Shown piece by piece: positions 53,400 to 64,000 of a stretch of 64,000 nt of DNA. Under the pieces are notes generated by a model. It had not been told where the DNA came from. It saw nothing but the letters and a program-made list of their open reading frames with translations, and ran no database searches. Position 1 is the stretch's first letter. Each line of letters begins with the position of its first letter. This DNA is from Agelas oroides. Lineage: Eukaryota > Porifera > Demospongiae > Agelasida > Agelasidae. Location of the stretch: assembly GCA_949130485.1 (NCBI GenBank), contig OX422184.1, positions 6,056,655-6,120,654 on the forward strand. Direction: 5' to 3'. The translations under genes were made by a program, and so were the position numbers.

Positions 53400-54930
53400 A
53401 TGTATAACACTTCCGTAAACGACTGCTGTGGCAGGCGTAAAGTTACGACTGCTCATAGGTGGAAGATCACGCTGCCTGTTAGCTGGCGGCTGGTGCTTGG
53501 GAAGTGGTGGTGCAGACTTGTCAGTACTTCCCCTGTGGGTCCCGGTCCTCTGATAATGCTGGCATCGTCGTAACCCAGCAACTCGCTTTTCCTCATGCTT
53601 AGCTGCCATGCAAAGCTCCTTGTATGACTGACTACCCGACTGATGGACTCTTCATAATGTCGTAGCTCAACCCTTCCTGTAGCTGTCCAAAAAGGATAGT
53701 TTCCTTGGTCTCCATACTCAGTTTGTCCCGACCATAGGCTATTTGGAAATAGCGTTCAAGTCTCCTCACACAGTCAGCTACTGCATCACATGTCAAAAGT
53801 CCTGGGCTGCTAAAATCCTGTTCCCTGGATCCAATCGTGTGCACAGGGCTTGTGTAGCAGTTTGATACGTGCCCTTCTCTTCCTCACCACGGGACACTCC
53901 AGCATGTGAAACTGTCATTCCAGGGACTGTACCTGACGCAACAATGGGAGTTACAGTTGGCGTAGGGGTGGTATAACTAGACACAAAAGTCACTGCAGGT
54001 GTGACAGCACCACTTGAGGCAGGAACACAATGGGTATCAACACACAGGGGAGCTGAAGTAGACACTGGTAAGCCAGGAGGAGGGGTAGTTGTTACATGGC
54101 TCGGTAATGTGTCAGTAGTTGGGAGGGTAACAACTGAAACCGGGGTACTAGTGGGTGGGGTAATACCCGAACCTGGTGCAGTAGCAGGTGGAGTAATGAC
54201 ATCTGGGGCACGTTCGGGAGACCCTAGGGCTGCCAACCTGGCTTTTAACCGTACTATCTCGGCATCCTTTTCACTGCTCTCTGTATCATATATACTGAGC
54301 CAGCTGCTCACAGTTCATACGCCATATATACCTAACCTTCCCCTGTTCTTGTATCAATTCTTCCCTTATCTTGCTCACCTCTGCTTCCTTCACCCGCCGC
54401 AAAGTCTCAACTCTCTCTCGCCAACGCCTCCACAGCCGAATCAAGTTCCGCTTGCTGAGAATCTAGCTGCTCCGCCATCTCAGTTTGTTTCAGTCTAGCC
54501 TCTTCCAACTCTGCTTGCAGAGTATCCACAGTGACAGGGGCGCCTTTGTCAGCTCCACCGCTTTCGCTCTCATCTTCACGGCGCGTCCGATCCTCGTCAG
54601 TCGGATCTCCACCTGTGGTCCTCAGAAACACACCAGTCTCGTCCTGCAGTACCAGTCATTCGACTCCGCCCTCTTACGTGTCAGCGATAACGACCTGTAC
54701 GTTCTGCGGCTCTTTGTCCATCTTGCCGTCGATCATCAGCCTAAGGTCCTCTATCGTCGCGGACATGGGTACTTCAAGAGCTTTGGCCAGTTTTCGCAGA
54801 TGCACCGCTGTCAGCCGTCTAGATCTTAATGGCAACAACTTGCCCACAACACGTGGCACATCTTGTAGCTCTCAATTCGCTCCAGATCCAGCAGTATCGG
54901 CCATAATCTGCTTTCAACACACAAAATGAA
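53400..54930 (-). pseudogene. Gag region of the LTR element, several frames
   Basis: Pieces in order on the minus strand: a SAP-like segment (LTAVHLRKLAKALEVP, from 54859), a coiled coil (LQAELEEARLKQTEMAEQLD, from 54631), a Thr/Pro-rich linker (54311-53793), and a retroviral Gag-like segment (RLERYFQIAYGRDKLSM and LFGQLQEGLSYDIMKSP, 53844-53632) followed by AAKHEEKRVAGLRR. No zinc knuckle remains before the nested insertion. Frame changes occur at about 54640, 54400 and 53800. Confidence 0.65.
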
Positions 54931-54999
54931 TTATTTTAGCGCTGTCTTGTACGATCAGAACTTCGGTGAGCACCTTGGAAACTCCGATTGTGGCAGGTC

Positions 55000-55015
55000 T
55001 CGGCAGGACCTCCAC
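55000..55015 (-). other. Primer-binding-site-like sequence
   Basis: Directly inside the 5' LTR the minus strand reads GTGGAGGTCCTGCCGAG. TGG followed by tRNA-specific sequence is the expected PBS layout, priming from a tRNA ending in CCA. The tRNA species is not assigned. Confidence 0.4.
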
Positions 55016-55164
55016 TGTAAACTGGTTGGCTGGCCAGAACTTATCAGAGAGTCATCACGTGAGTCATAGCAATTGACATATTACATAACATGCCTGCCTT
55101 AATAATAGTTTAGAGTTCAGCAATTAACAGAGTTCAGAAGGTAACAATAGCCATGTTACATTTA

Positions 55165-55295
55165 CAAATTTTGCAACACAAGGGGCATGTGTTCTTTGTT
55201 GCACCACAGGAGTAGCAAACGATGTGCTGGCACTTGAAAAAATCTTTCACTTGTGTTCTTTTGCCGCACTTGTTACAGGGATGAATCTGTGTTCA
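55165..55295 (-). pseudogene. Damaged duplicate of the RING exon
   Basis: The minus frame reads PCNKCGKRTQVKDFFKCQHI then VCYSCGATKNTCPLC. All eight zinc ligands survive. About 21 bases just before the first Cys pair, including the ATG of the other copy, are missing, and the LTR element abuts its 3' end. Source copy: 56807-57043. Confidence 0.6.
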
Positions 55296-55512
55296 TGCAG
55301 CCTGAGAAAGAAAACATATTTCCAAATGCTTTAAAATGCAGGAGTGAACGGCTGCAATACTGGGGTCTTGCAGCCACCGACACGCTACCACAGCAAAATG
55401 CGCACTTGGCAACTATATCAGAGAGTCTCTATGTAGGGATGGCGCCGACGTGCAATATATGCAATACTTAAAAGCAAAAGCCGTATAACTTCACCACAAC
55501 TATGCTAAAGGC

Positions 55513-55626
55513 TTATTTAAGCGCCCACTCTTCCTCTTTGAGTGCCTTTATGATCTGACAGCAAGACTCATATAGTTGCCCAAAATCCTCGCGGAAGACA
55601 GCTAAACGCGAAAGTGTGCGGTAGCG
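55513..55626 (-). CDS. Candidate terminal exon, unidentified
   Basis: An open minus frame with TLSRLAVFREDFGQLYESC then CQIIKALKEEEWALK and a stop at 55513-55515 has the composition of an ordinary amphipathic protein. A second open piece (MKTLSGWEAARCDEHQF, about 55700-55765) lies upstream and may join through a GC..AG intron. Beyond that an NRF-1-like GCGCATGCG (about 55853) sits just 5' of an ATGGCG. The family is not recognised and the joins are unproven. Confidence 0.3.
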   Translation of the reverse strand, partial: RYRTLSRLAVFREDFGQLYESCCQIIKALKEEEWALK

Positions 55627-56806
55627 AAAGTGCCGTTATTGAACTTATTCTCATTCTTGTCAAACAACGATAACTCGAAAATGGCTCAAGTACTCGCCTT
55701 GATTTTAGCACGAAACTGATGCTCATCACAGCGCGCAGCTTCCCAACCACTCAACGTCTTCATAGCTTCAAATCTACCCGGGTCAAAAAAGCTGTTCACA
55801 GCACTGCCCGACTGCTGTCCGTTGCGTAGGACGCCATTTTCTAATCTTGTACGCATGCGCACATGCAGTCTTGTTCCCATACCAAAGACTACGGTCATTG
55901 CTCTGGGAACGAGACTAGTGCTCACACGAAATCGCGCGTGTTGACCATGTACCTGTATGCACGGCTGGCACGGTCTATTCCCGTGGTTGTGGGAAAGGCT
56001 TATGGACACCATGTAGGTAAGGAGCTGTATTCAGTTGCTTACTTATAGCTACACTATAAAATACAGCTTTAGGTAACGCCTGGATGGTCAGTTTTTATGC
56101 TCTGTTGGTACAGTTTTCTGTGCTGGTCAGTTGTCATGTGATCGTAAATCAGGAAATCGGCTTCACAAAGGGCTCAAAATCTGGTTTTGCGAAAGCTTGG
56201 CCACATGCATGGTGATTTTTCGTAATGGCGACGACTAGCCCCGTTAACGAGAGACCAAGCGGCTGGCCAGCTCACAAGTCACCGCTTCTTCTCCAGTGCC
56301 CTTACTAAACAAACTTTGAGCCCCATACAGTCGGAATTAATGCGGAAGCGGAAGGTTAGAGTTAATGCACCGCTACACATTGGCGCTAGAAAGAGCGGCC
56401 AAGTTGTTTGACCGACCCGAAAGAGGTGAGTGCGGTGCAGAGAGCTAAAGGAGTGTGCAGGTGGGCATTTGTAGAGCATACTAGGTAGATTTTTGGAGCA
56501 GTGCAGCATAGCATAATAGGTAGATTTGTGAGCACAATCTGTCTACCCTTATGCATGAGTTAGATAAAGGTTTTGTCCACTAACTTGAAGTTCCATGTTT
56601 ATTATGATCAATAATTGAGGAATCTAGAACATAGAAAATATGAAAGGTAGCTATTAACTGTAGCTACATAGTCCAAGCCTTCTCATTATTTCAACATTTT
56701 ATATGGCATAATCGAAAACAAGGCTCTTTAGTAGCCAATAGATAACATCATACACACAGCAGGTGCACTCATACATAATAATACAGTTCTGGGCTGTCAA
56801 ATGTAG

Positions 56807-57043
56807 TTATTTATGTAGTTTGTGACACAAGGGGCATTTGCTCTTTGTTGCCCCACAGGAGTGACAAACGATGTGCTGGCACTTGAAAAAATCCTTCACA
56901 TGTTTTCTTTTGCCACACTTTTGACAAACATCAACTCCCATATTGATGATGAATCTGTGTTTATGTACAGAATAAAATAGTAACAAGGTGATCATTCTGT
57001 CAAAAATTATGCAAAAGTCGCATAGGTACATAGCTGTATGCAC
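56807..57043 (-). CDS. Small RING-finger protein or exon
   Basis: The C-terminal 45 residues hold CQKCGKRKHVKDFFKCQHI then VCHSCGATKSKCPLC. The spacing CX2C-X11-CXHX2CX2C-X6-CX2C is a complete C3HC4 RING, the fold that recruits E2 enzymes in ubiquitin ligases. The stop follows four residues later. The N-terminal half of the open frame is hydrophobic (ITLLLFYSV) and may be intron; ATG before GVDVCQKC (about 56942) is an alternative start. RINGs this compact at a C-terminus occur in IAP-like and other E3s, so the parent protein is undetermined. Confidence 0.6.
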   Translation of the reverse strand: MHTAMYLCDFCIIFDRMITLLLFYSVHKHRFIINMGVDVCQKCGKRKHVKDFFKCQHIVCHSCGATKSKCPLCHKLHK

Positions 57044-57049
57044 AGCAAT

Positions 57050-57830
57050 TGCCTAATGCTACCATCATATGCATATACCGGTAATCAAAAGTTCTTCACA
57101 TAAATCACAATCACCTTTGATGTTGGTAGCTACACCACAGCAAATTTCACGATGTGTGCTTCAATCAACAGCTAGATCAATAATAGTACATAATGAGATG
57201 GCTAGTGGTTAACATTGCTTTTATAAGCACTGGGGGAAGCTATGGTACAATCTAACACAACCCCCAAACTGCTTTGGGAAAGGGAAACTGTGTAGTAAGA
57301 CACTACACACAGATCCACCTGCCAAATAAACCCTAGAAGAGTACTCATTCCAGCACTGAAGCCAACTCTTAATTAAGTTAACCTTAGCACCCACATCCTT
57401 GTGTTTACTTATCCCAATTTGGGAAAGATACATTATCATGCCATTTCATTACATAGATCACTCACAAAGTTCTGTAATTGTGTTAGAAATTTCAAATGAA
57501 GGGCTCAGAACCATACTGGAGTAACTCACCAAAGGGCCACTAAGCTTCCTGTGTTATTCCAGCCATACCTGCTACAGATCATGTATATGACATTTCAATA
57601 CCTCACAGTTTCATGTATACCTGCTACAGGATATGTACCTAATATTTCTAGGTATGATACCAGACATTTATTGATAGTAGCTGACATTTCGTGGTAGGTA
57701 AGATACCAAAAATTTATTTTGGACTGTAGCTAACATTTTGCAGCATGTAAAAAATAGCCTCAGATGGATCACCTCAATGTACATTGATAACATGAAATTG
57801 TTTTGTGACAGAAGCGAAGTCTGTGTCAGA
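57050..57830. other. No gene recognised
   Basis: AT-rich. TACCTGCTACAG-type words repeat near 57567 and 57620. There is no exon-like frame. Confidence 0.4.
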
Positions 57831-57837
57831 CTGCATG

Positions 57838-58255
57838 GAACTGTTTGATGCCCCTTTTGTATAGTTTGATCTGTTTCAGAGATAAAATTAGTAGTAAGTG
57901 ACTGATACATGCAAATGGTAAAACCACAAACATAACTAAGAGTATACTTACCCCAAAATGAAAACAAACATCAGATTATGAATGTACACACTAAATCAAC
58001 TGTTTCAAATCCCTTTTGTCTAGTTTAGTCAAATATTGCATATCTCAGGGATGAAATTGTTAGCAGCAAGTGACCGATAACATGTAAGTAGTCAAATCAC
58101 GAATGTACCCAGACTATTTTAAGAGTATTTACCCCAAAATGAAAACAAACATCAGATTGTCACAGGACTGTTTGATACCCATTTTGTCTAGTGTGGTGAA
58201 ATATTGTCCGTTAGAGGGATGAAATTGTTAGTATTAAGTGACTGATTCATGTACA
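57838..58255. repeat. ~181-bp tandem repeat, 2.3 copies
   Basis: ACCCCAAAATGAAAACAAAC recurs at 57950 and 58131. ACTGTTTGAT..CC..TTTTGTCTAGT opens each unit and GATGAAATTGTTAG lies mid-unit. It lies just upstream of the DDE relic. Confidence 0.75.
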
Positions 58256-58574
58256 GTGCTCCAAAACAAGAGGAAAACTTTTTAAATCACTCAAATTTTA
58301 CCGTAGAACTATCCTGTCATCTTATTTAATGGTATAAATAGCTTTATTTATGTGAGAACACTGTACGCTGAGAGTTCCAGCTTGTCCATATACCTACCAT
58401 ACCTAAGGAGCACCATTGTTACATCACAATGTTTTAGTGATGTCACAAAGATGCACACAACAACAGGTAGCTAGACGGGTCTTTCCCCTATTCGAATGCA
58501 TTAGTTATTGTAATGACCGCTGACCAGCTGATAACGATTCAAGTACTACAGGCACTGCAATGCTATGTTCAGTG

Positions 58575-59900
58575 AGTTCATGGGGCATGGGTATATTTGA
58601 GGCAGCACAAAAAGCAGCTGACTTGACAGGAGTGTCTGTTTGTAGCATTCGTAAGTGGGCAGCAATGTACTTGGTGTGCATGATTGGTACTACTGCAGAG
58701 GAAGTGATGACGCAGCAGTGGAAATCTTGCTCTACTCAGATCAAGGAAAAGGGGTTAAAAAGCAACTATGCCTGATTTGTGATGAGCGTTTCCGACTTAA
58801 GGCACGAAAGTATGTGCGAGCAAACGGCTGCAAAAGGGGTGAGCCCAATCTTACAACAGACATGTTCCAAACGTGGGTGCAGGAACGGTTTCATTATGAG
58901 ATCTGCACTGAAACAGCTTGACTGTGGTTTCGTTCCCTTAGTTTTTCACAGAAATACAACAAAAAGAGTGTCTACTTCGATGGACATGAAAGGCATGATG
59001 TAGTAGGTTCAACAGCTGCATGAACTTGATAACCACTCATCCAGATTCACCACAATGAACCTATGCCAACACAGATCAAAGTCAATACTGGGCTGATGAC
59101 CATGTTGCCATTTCAAAGCAAAAGTCACTTGGTTAAGCCATAATGGTCCTGGACTTTATCAAGGAGGCAACAGCAGACTATTTGCGCCATGATGGCAAAG
59201 AAGCATGATTGCTTCTTGAGACACAGCAAAATGGTTATTTTGACGGTCACAAATTTCTTAAACAAGTGGACAAGGCAATTGATATCTTCGAGGAAAAGTT
59301 TCCTCATGCACAAACACTGTTCTTGTTTGACAATGCACCAATTCACTGCAAGGGTAGTGACGATGCACTCAGCATACAACATATGAATGTCAGACCTGGT
59401 TGAAAACAGCCAATAATGAGAGGAACAGTTTTGAATGGTGAGGTGCAGCAGATGGTTCTTCCTGATGGGAGACCAAAGGGGATGAAGATGGTCCTGCAGG
59501 AGAGAGGGGTTGATACAAAGGGAATGAATGCAGAAAAGATGTGGGAAACCCTTTCTAAGTACACTGACTTTGCTAACATCAAAACGATTGAGCAGGAGAA
59601 AATAGAGGCTAGGGGCTATTTGTGCATGTTTTTCCCTAAGTTTCATTGTGAACTGAATGCAAGTGAACAGAACTGGTGCCATGCCAAGAGGAAAGATTCA
59701 AATGGACCATAACTAGATTATGCAAAATTGTTCCTGAAGCTCTTGACACTCGCACCCCAGAACAGAACAAGAAGTTTTTTTGAAAAACTAGGGATTACCT
59801 TAGAGCTTATCGAGAAGGACACACATGCTGGAGTGTGGACAAGGCCATGAAACATTACAAATCACATAGGCGGGTTTTCAGTGCCGATAAGGCATATTGA
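58575..59900 (+). pseudogene. DDE transposase relic (CELN-type endonuclease)
   Basis: Ordered blocks in several frames: an HTH (AAQKAADLTGVSVCSIRKWA), KARKYVRANGCKRGEPNLTT, a segment with KKSVYFDGHERHDVV, then the core FLFDNAPIHCKGSDDALSIQ, IMRGTVLNGEVQQMVLPDG, KGMKMVLQERGVDTKGM and FHCELNASEQNWCHAKR. I know DNAP.H..., CELN..E..W..AKR and the RGIDTKGM block from a DDE transposase family common in fungi and cnidarians. The second Asp and final Glu remain. At least four frame changes or stops (about 58775, 58920, 59400, 59710) kill it. Terminal repeats were not found. Confidence 0.8.
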
Positions 59901-62900
59901 AGTGTTAGTACCTATAAGGTTTTGGGACTAAAACCTACACATTTGAAAGTAACGTGAGCATTAGAAACCTTATTTAAAATAATAACAGTGCTGCATTCAT
60001 GTTAAAAGAAAGCTTGGGCAATGAGCCAGGTTCATTTCTATGTTTACATACACATGTATGGCAAGCCAATGAAAACATGGCAATAGTTGGAGCAGAAACA
60101 GCAATAAAGACTCACACTTACTCTGAAAGTTGAGGCATATTGGAGGCTAGCATACAGGCTTAACAACTTTGGAAATATGAAGGGTTCTGTTTTACATTGC
60201 AGTGGTGTTATGTTCTAATGTTGTGTGTGCAGAATAGCCCATCCTAGAAGCTACAGCATTATTTTGATGTGGAAGGAGCATGAAGGCAGGGTGCATAAAT
60301 TTTCATTCTTGCCATGCTGAAAGCAGAATCTAGCTTTACAGCTACTCCACCCAAGCTGGAGAAATAAAACAGACCATCTGCGCAAAGAATTGTGGAGTAT
60401 ACTCATGCTGCTAAGAAGGCGAAATTGGTAAGTTGCCCGTCCTTCCCTATCCTTTTCACACTAGTCTAAGTGCAACTGTACTGAAGGGATGGTTAGAACA
60501 AGTTCAGAAGCATTGAACCACCCGAAGCATTGATTGGGTGATTCAAATGCGCTGGATGCTAATGGCGTCACAGATACGTTATCATGGCCCAGGGCAAATA
60601 GCTACAAGCTTTGTATCTGGTCTGTGATAAACTTGGGGCTACCCTTACTATTACAAGTGGGTTGGTCCAGAAGCCCTCAAGGGGCGGACATAGCGAAAGA
60701 TAATATCACATGTGGTTGCAGATGAATCTCCTCGATTGAGATAACGACTCATTAGCCATGTTTTCTAATGCTAACTACGGAGGTACAGCGTCTCTTGGGC
60801 TTCTTTAATATCAAGACAGACCTCGAACTGTGCCTTAGCAAAAGACGGTATGGTATACACAACATGCAGCAGGTAAGTATCCACCGTAAATCGGTTAGGG
60901 TATACACCCCAGTTATGAGACACAAACATGTTTAATTGACTGGAGAAAAGTAGTGGCTTTCTTTAGTGCATGAATTTAAAAGTCATGTGCCTATGCTATT
61001 CAGTGGTAAAAAAAAAACATATTGATGTTCTGTCTCACTATATAGAGTTAGCTATATTACTTTGTTATACACCTTTGTGTAGCTATTATGACACAGGGTA
61101 CCTATTATGAGACACCTACAATTTTATAGTTTGCAATTTGAACAGCATTTTACTTTGCAATCACATACTTTGAACCTAGAAGGTTGTGCTGAAACTGTTT
61201 TCCTCACCTATCATATCCCTGGTGTTTCAGCGGAACATATTTTTCATGCTAATCAAAATGTGTTGAAAAAATGCCTCAACATTTAACCCACAATAAAATA
61301 TGACTAACATAGTTGTTACAAACCATCCATGTTAGAATCTGAGAAAGGACAATATCACTAATGTTTAGCCAAGGTATCAACATCTAATAAAGTCATTAAC
61401 CCATAATTGGTGTTGTCTCATAATACCAGCATCTACCCTACATATAACTTTAGAAAACATACCTAGTTTCAAAATAACCCTGGAAAGCCATTTTCTGTCT
61501 CTTCATTCTGTAGATAAACTAGTCCAGCCTAGTTGCGCACTATTTTCACAAATCAGACCACCTAAGCAACGCTTGACACTTTGACCTCCAAGTGGTAACG
61601 CTATGGGGTGATTGTGCATGCAACAGCTGTCGCGCGCAGTTAATTAACGGTGGCGTAAAATTGCTGTCGCATTCAAAGGGTTAAAACCCTGCATTTTGAG
61701 TTGGCAGCATGGGCACACCTATCAACCACAGCCAGATACCTGGCCACTTGTACAACATGAGACAGCGGTTTCAGTGCCCCTAGGTTTCACTATATCTACA
61801 GCTTACATTTGTGAGATGACTGTTTGTTCCCACCCTCCCATGCATGGAAGCACATGCATAGCTACATGGCGTGTAGGGTATGTGCTCTACAGAGTTCTAC
61901 TTTTAAATTTGAAAGGATTGTGGGATGTGTCCAGACAGCTACGAATGAGTGTCCTTATCTTTTGTATAGATGGCATTCTCAGGCCCGTAGGCAGGGGGGG
62001 AGGGGGTTCGAAGGGGTTCGCTCAAACCCTTTTTGCCTCCACAAGATTTTATACACAGCCTAGCTATATATACACTTTGCCGTTTGTAAGTGGCCCACTA
62101 GCCTCACTGCCATTGAGAATCACTGCTGTCAAAACAAGTTCAGTTGCAGCTGTGCACCCCGTTTGTTCGTTGAGGACCAGTGGATGTGTGCGGAATGCGT
62201 GCCAAAGCAGTTTATGCCCCTGCATGCGATGAAAGTACACGCGTAAATACGTGCGTAAAGAAATTGCTATTTCAGGTGCTTGAAAGTTCACCAGTTGTCC
62301 TCACCGCCAACAATGGAGTTGCAACTTAACAACCTGGCGTCTTACTATCTTCTTACTATCTTTCTGAAAATGTATGGAAAGCTGATGCTCTACCGGCATA
62401 TTTTCAGTATTCTCTGGACACTATTTCACCATCTGTCACCCCACCTCCTGTTCTGCCGACCGTACTACCTTCTCTCGTGGAAATTTAATGTCAGCTGGCT
62501 TAGCAGATGCATATATGGACAGCCAAAAATTGAATGCGATACACTGCGAGTCATGTAGCTATTATGGCTCTGCTTCTGTTCGAAAATGGTCTCAGAAGCA
62601 ATCTCAGAGCACCTAATTTCTAAAAATGTCCTGGGGGAGCATGCCCCCAGACCTCCCTAGTCTTGCATGCTGATGCATGCAGTCCCTATCTCCCAGTCAC
62701 TCCATTACAGCTGATGAGGTCTGGTGTTGGCCAAAATGCATCCTGCGCAGTGGGTTACTTTATGCATAGCATCTATAGGTTTTGCTTAGGGAGATGTAGC
62801 TCGTTGATTGCTCATGACATACACATTAGACATCCATGTAACCCCCCTTCTGTATATCCTGGCTACGGGCCTGCATTCTGACATGTAAAGAGCCAAGTTT

Positions 62901-63205
62901 TACCACCATTTCAGAACAAAGCCATAAGAATCCACATCCTCACAGTCAACCATTTGCAGAAATAACTACATCCTGGAAGAAGGAAGTATGCACTTACCAC
63001 CAAGTACTACCAATTCTAGGTATAGTTTGAGGATTAGAGACAGCCTTGTTTCCAGGTTCTCCTAGCTGTTAATCATTCTTCAGTCTGTGTTTGTTGACAG
63101 TAATACATGGAAGCAGGAAGTAGTATAAGATAGGGAAGGCTTGGGATTCTTATTATATCAGGTGGATTTGAAGTGAATGTAGCCCAATAACTTGCTCTCT
63201 CTTGA
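59900..63205. other. No gene recognised
   Basis: Several open frames (60534-60725, 61696-62232, 62280-62558) lack domains and splice context. The words GGTATACAC (60850, 60899) and TATGAGACAC (60915, 61105) recur. CAAAGGGTTAA at 61674 resembles a piggyBac-like right end without a visible left partner. A foldback-type end is at 63042. Confidence 0.4.
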
Positions 63206-63208
63206 AAA

Positions 63209-63237
63209 TAGATGGGGGGGGGGGGGGGGGGGGGGGT
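63209..63237. repeat. Poly-G tract
   Basis: A run of more than 20 G residues just before repeat R2 copy 2. Homopolymers of this length are unstable in sequencing, so the length is unsure. Confidence 0.9.
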
Positions 63238-63257
63238 TATATGGCAAGAAGATGTTT

Positions 63258-64000
63258 AGTCACCAACTTATTAGCATTCTAATTTCATGCAGTTGGGAAC
63301 TAAGTCGCATACTTTTATTCATTTACATAGCTGCAAGAGACAAACACTAAGAGGTGTTACCTTTATGTCGGAACATTTATCTTTTGTCACTCAACAGAGA
63401 GACAGCCCATCTCCTGTGAAGTTCTATCGCCAATGTTCAGACTGATAGAGTGCAAGCATTTTATCACCTAATGAAAACATTTATCTACTCTCTGGACATG
63501 TGAACAAAAGAGTCATTGTATTATTTATTGCAAGTATCACTTTGTCAGCATACCTAGATAGTTTGTGATTTCTGGGATACCAGTTGCTGTATTTAAAAGT
63601 TGTGCAATAGGCAGCTAGTCATCTTTTAACAGTTACATGTTTACACAGTATTTAAACTAATTAAGATTTTGTAGTACCAGTTTATGAGATAAACATTAGT
63701 GATTTGATGTATGTCACTCATTTTACGTCACAGTTTGTAGGTAGCTAATTTAAAGTATACGAAATAACCTTGTTTAGGGCATTGGCCAATAAGAAGGCAC
63801 AGCTAAGCACAAAAGGTTCAATTACAAGTAAGTTCAATTAGCCAATCTACAAATGATCTGAGCTTTGCAATAAAATCTCAGTAGTTGGAAGGAATAGAAT
63901 AGTTCATGTCACAGTGCAAACTACATTCCATGTAGGTCTTACTGAAAAAGCCTTAAAAAGAATTGACAACTAGAAATGGAAGTAGTAGTCTACCTCCGAA
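63258..64000. repeat. Dispersed repeat R2, copy 2 (runs off window)
   Basis: Aligns with 49134-49714 in the same orientation up to the last base given. It contains about 160 bp not in copy 1 (63510-63690), so either an insertion here or a deletion there. Non-coding. Confidence 0.85.

Larger units (their letters stand above)
51907..55160 (-). mobile_element. Internally deleted Ty3/gypsy-like LTR retrotransposon
   Basis: Two direct ~150-bp LTRs (51907-52057 and 55016-55160) begin TGTAA and end TTACA on the plus strand. Minus-strand order inside is: a TGG-starting PBS-like sequence next to the right LTR, Gag pieces (54930-53400), then only the last ~100 codons of Pol (52390-52070). Protease, RT, RNase H and integrase core are missing. 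A 0.97-kb inverted-repeat element sits at the Gag/Pol junction. A 5-bp target duplication is not evident. Short LTRs with truncated Pol mark a non-autonomous derivative. Confidence 0.8.

Noticed and set aside
59125-59682. 185-codon minus-strand open frame
   Set aside because: Antisense shadow of the DDE transposase relic, whose plus-strand motifs are clear.
61696-62232. 178-codon plus-strand open frame
   Set aside because: Mixed low-quality composition with a poly-Gly stretch from a G run; nothing recognised.

Overview
This is a stretch of animal nuclear DNA, most likely from a demosponge. There are no operons, ribosome binding sites or bacterial-style genes. Coding signal comes as short exons with GT..AG boundaries, and most of the sequence is transposon debris, foldback and short inverted-repeat elements, microsatellites and homopolymer runs. 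The sponge guess rests on recalled family resemblances: a BEN-domain protein, a kinase exon with an HRDLTARN loop, and a transposon-like family carrying an EPLHD motif. It is an inference, with no species assignment.

Layout. 1-16 kb: gene-poor, with TA-flanked and TTAA-flanked short elements, a long-armed foldback (4779-5384), a tRNA-like SINE head, tandem repeats and a broken Arg/Glu-rich repeat ORF. 16.5-21 kb: an ASK-type MAP3K exon (+), then a segment whose paralogue lies at 29.9-30.8 kb. The first copy holds two TTAA-flanked piggyBac-like insertions, the second of them a nest of elements. 22.5-25.7 kb: an unidentified terminal exon (-), two CRE-like promoter motifs and a hAT-like MITE. 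26.1-29.2 kb: a decayed Tc1/mariner transposase (+) fused end to end with a multi-exon BEN-domain gene (-). 30.7-34.2 kb: a kinase exon (-), a LINE reverse-transcriptase scrap (-) and a frameshifted relic of a conserved repetitive family (+). 36.5-37.7 kb: a second Tc1 copy.

38.9-45.2 kb holds the best preserved unit: a tyrosine-recombinase retrotransposon of the Ngaro/PAT kind on the minus strand. It has Gag with zinc fingers, RT, RNase H and YR regions and a split-direct-repeat layout (A1 - ORFs - B1 - A2 - B2). Its gag appears to contain an intron filled with 128-bp tandem repeats, and several nonsense or frameshift lesions show this copy is dead. Next to it (45.3-47.3 kb) are a DDE transposase relic (-) and an OTU cysteine-protease-like ORF pair (+).

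51.9-55.2 kb is an internally deleted Ty3/gypsy-like LTR retrotransposon (-) with a 0.97-kb inverted-repeat element inside it. 55.2-57 kb has a small RING-finger exon and a damaged duplicate. 58.6-59.9 kb is a decayed DDE transposase (+). The last 740 bases repeat 49.1-49.7 kb. No complete, clearly functional host gene lies wholly inside the window, and no rRNA, CRISPR array or intact tRNA was seen.
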